Positions 62,653-64,000 of a DNA stretch of 64,000 nt are shown here, in pieces. The notes beneath the pieces were generated by a model, which saw only the letters and a program-made list of their open reading frames with translations, was not told where the DNA came from and did no database searches. The position numbers were made by a program, and so were the translations under genes. The first letter of the stretch is position 1; each line of letters begins with the position of its first letter. Origin of the DNA: Enterococcus_I eurekensis (lineage in GTDB: Bacteria > Bacillota > Bacilli > Lactobacillales > Enterococcaceae); contig NZ_JBHSGT010000054.1 of assembly GCF_042654605.1 (NCBI RefSeq), positions 74,869 to 138,868 on the forward strand. Reading direction: 5' to 3'.

Positions 62653-62970
62653 TTGCACCAACAATTTGATAAATTAAATTTGCATGTAATTGAATTACCG
62701 ATTACTTTTGTCGATGACCAACCAGTATATGAAGGTTATTTACGTGAATTACCATTTATTGCAGCCGAAACCTCATCGAAGCAACAACTTTATCGCCAAC
62801 TACTTGAAAAGTACCAAGCCTATGCGGAAACACAACTAGTTAAACAAGCCGAAGAAGAAGAACAAGAAGAAATGACTTCTTCGTTACTGGATTACGCCGA
62901 TCTTTTGAAATACTATGATGGTGAAACCTTTGATGGTTTTGAATGGCAGCCCGATTCAAATGGAAAATAG
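62653..62970 (+). CDS. Small acidic protein, unknown function
   Basis: A 105-residue protein from TTG 62653, seven bases after AGGAGGG, 11 bases behind the ABC-F stop and therefore in the same transcript. It is soluble and acidic, with a Glu/Gln run (EEEEQEE) at about residues 77-83. The segment VYEGYLRELPFIAAETSSKQ followed by a helix is loosely like the HicB antitoxin half-barrel, but no hicA toxin gene is adjacent, so this stays a suggestion. A terminator follows. Confidence 0.65.
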   Translation: MHQQFDKLNLHVIELPITFVDDQPVYEGYLRELPFIAAETSSKQQLYRQLLEKYQAYAETQLVKQAEEEEQEEMTSSLLDYADLLKYYDGETFDGFEWQPDSNGK

Positions 62971-62975
62971 CAAAT

Positions 62976-63021
62976 AAAAAAGAAGTAACAATCGATTCAA
63001 TTCGGTTGTTGCTCCTTTTTG
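62976..63021 (+). terminator. Terminator of the ABC-F operon
   Basis: AAAAAGAAGTAACAATCG pairs with CGGTTGTTGCTCCTTTTT. Confidence 0.75.
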
Positions 63022-63034
63022 TATATTATGGTTG

Positions 63035-63092
63035 TATAATATTTGGTGTTGATGGAAAAATCTCATAGAGATTTTCTTTCAGCACTTTTTTT
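63035..63092 (+). other. Promoter-like TATAAT followed by strong terminator-like hairpin
   Basis: TATAAT at 63035-63040, then GTGTTGATGGAAAAATCTC (63046-63064) pairing with GAGATTTTCTTTCAGCAC (63068-63085) and a run of seven T. It may be the left end of the transposon remnant or a very short RNA. Confidence 0.4.
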
Positions 63093-63170
63093 AATTTTGC
63101 TAACAAAAAGAGGCCTCAAACTGATAAAATGTAGTCGTCTAAAACAAACATATATCAGGAGTGAAGCCTC

Positions 63171-63463
63171 ATGGACAATAATACTAGAAAAATGCTTGGA
63201 TTAACAGATGAAAATATTACTTTCCCAGAAAATTGGTTGGAGGATGTGAAAATAAAAGGTGTCACTGCTCAATTAATTATTGGCTCCTTGACTTATAATC
63301 CGACTCATTGCGAGAAATGCGGGAGAAAAAATCAAGGTGAAATTGTTAAGAACGGTACAAATACCACTCGTACTCAAATGGCTTTGTTCCGTAACACGTT
63401 AACCTATTTAGAGCTGAAACGATCACGCTTTCTTTGTCGTAATTGCGGACAAACCATCATGGA
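63171..63463 (+). pseudogene. ISL3-type transposase, N-terminal fragment
   Basis: About 97 residues match the start of ISL3-family transposases: MDNNTRKMLGLTDENI, then a zinc finger C-x2-C (HCEKCGRK) and a second pair in FLCRNCGQTI. AGGAGTG precedes the ATG. The catalytic DDE domain is missing; at GQTIM the frame passes into IS3-type sequence. Confidence 0.75.
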
Positions 63464-63801
63464 TTTACATTCAAAAAAAATAATTGGTTACTCATTTGAC
63501 AAGAAAATGGATACGACTCTTGTTCTTCGAACATTAGAAGCTGCTTTAAAAAACAGGAAAATTAATTCAACATTCTTTTTCTCGTAAAGGTTGTCCGTAT
63601 GACAATGCAGGGATAGAATCTTTCCATGCAAGTCTGAAAAAGGAGCGAGTCTATCAACAAGAGGTTTATCCCGATTTCGAAACAGCAAAACTTGACATTT
63701 TTGATTATGTTTTCCGTTTTTATAATCGAAAGAGAAGACATGGTTCTATCGGTTATTTGACTCCATTTACATACGAGAATCTTATCAACAGCGTTGTCTA
63801 A
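63456..63801 (+). pseudogene. IS3-type (IS150-like) transposase, C-terminal fragments
   Basis: From IMDLHSKKIIGYSFDKKM the reading is an IS3 OrfB catalytic core, followed by LEAALKNRK. The block containing the second catalytic aspartate (HSDxGSQY) is deleted, and the frame shifts: from 63571 it resumes one frame over as HSFSRKGCPYDNAGIESFHA and continues to RRHGSIGYLTP, ending at TAA 63799-63801. The third catalytic residue (E of GIESF) is present, the second absent, so it is inactive. Confidence 0.8.
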
Positions 63802-63825
63802 ATCCAGACACTCTATATTATTTTT

Positions 63826-63934
63826 TTCGAACAATTTCATGGTTTTTTCCACTCATTGTTTGATTCAAGTGTCAAGCGATCTGGCTTGATGTTTGAATCA
63901 AACAATGAGAAACTCCATGAATGAAATTATTCGC
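63826..63934. repeat. Long imperfect palindrome next to the transposase remnant
   Basis: CTCATTGTTTGATTCAA (from 63853) and its complement near 63895-63911 form a stem of about 26 bp around GATCTG, and the outer flanks (CGAACAATTTCAT and ATGAAATTATTCG) also pair. No T tract makes it an obvious terminator. Nothing recognisable follows to the window end. Confidence 0.55.
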
Positions 63935-64000
63935 TTAATTGCAATATCAAATGCATAAAAAATTTTAAAAACCTTTATAGACAGCGAATTACTCAATAAT

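Noticed and set aside
63562..63852. Minus-strand 96-codon frame at the window end
   Set aside because: Complement of the IS3 C-terminal fragment; no ribosome site.
1..64000. tRNA, rRNA, tmRNA, RNase P or signal recognition particle RNA
   Set aside because: No cloverleaf, CCA end, or recognisable rRNA or tmRNA segment was seen on either strand, though reading by eye can miss divergent cases.

Overview
The window is a contiguous stretch of a low-G+C Gram-positive chromosome. Gene content and protein similarity (RpoB and RpoC read almost like the enterococcal proteins; recA-rny order; stp-prkC; ctsR-clpC; class A sortase; an extracellular electron transfer locus in Listeria order) point to the family Enterococcaceae. 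Genus is not settled by reading alone; Enterococcus or Vagococcus are the natural candidates. Most of the window is core genome with strong Shine-Dalgarno sites, several TTG/GTG starts and well-formed intrinsic terminators.

Layout. 0-3.2 kb: end of cinA, SOS-type recA, rny. 3.2-8.5 kb: a trehalose 6-phosphate cluster (phosphorylase, beta-phosphoglucomutase, TreR repressor on the minus strand) facing a 5'-truncated treP PTS gene across a 16-bp palindromic operator. 8.8-16 kb: ispE, a zinc ABC importer behind a Zur-type box, purR with PurBoxes, glmU, prs. 16-23.5 kb: cyclase-family hydrolase, heterodimeric ABC exporter, TPP-riboswitch-controlled thiT, an unknown 255-residue protein, sortase A, a PC4-like protein. 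23.5-33.8 kb: yicC, gmk-rpoZ, then priA-def-fmt-rsmB-stp-prkC as one overlapping run. 34.5-42 kb: ctsR-clpC with a CtsR operator, the trhP1-trhP2 tRNA-hydroxylation pair, a GNAT acetyltransferase, glutathione reductase.

42.1-49.6 kb is a complete flavin-based extracellular electron transfer (EET) locus: minus-strand ndh2, eetA, eetB, dmkB, and plus-strand pplA, fmnB, dmkA. Ndh2 would pass NADH electrons to demethylmenaquinone made with DmkA and DmkB; EetA/EetB would carry them across the membrane; FmnB would attach FMN to the lipoprotein PplA. 49.7-60.8 kb: birA, rpoB, rpoC, a PhnP-like hydrolase, a ROK sugar kinase. 61-64 kb: an ABC-F protein with a leader hairpin, a small acidic protein, and a decayed transposase chimera made of an ISL3-type front and an IS3-type back.

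The least expected structure is non-coding. Between rpoB and rpoC lie five consecutive imperfect palindromes with a period of about 120 bp, joined by a conserved linker. A related element follows gor. Across them the stems differ in sequence but keep pairing, while a small internal loop (GA opposite CGA) is kept, which suggests selection on structure. Other regulatory readings supported by sequence: LexA, Zur, PurR, CtsR, TreR and TPP sites, and terminator-like leaders before rpoB and the ABC-F gene.
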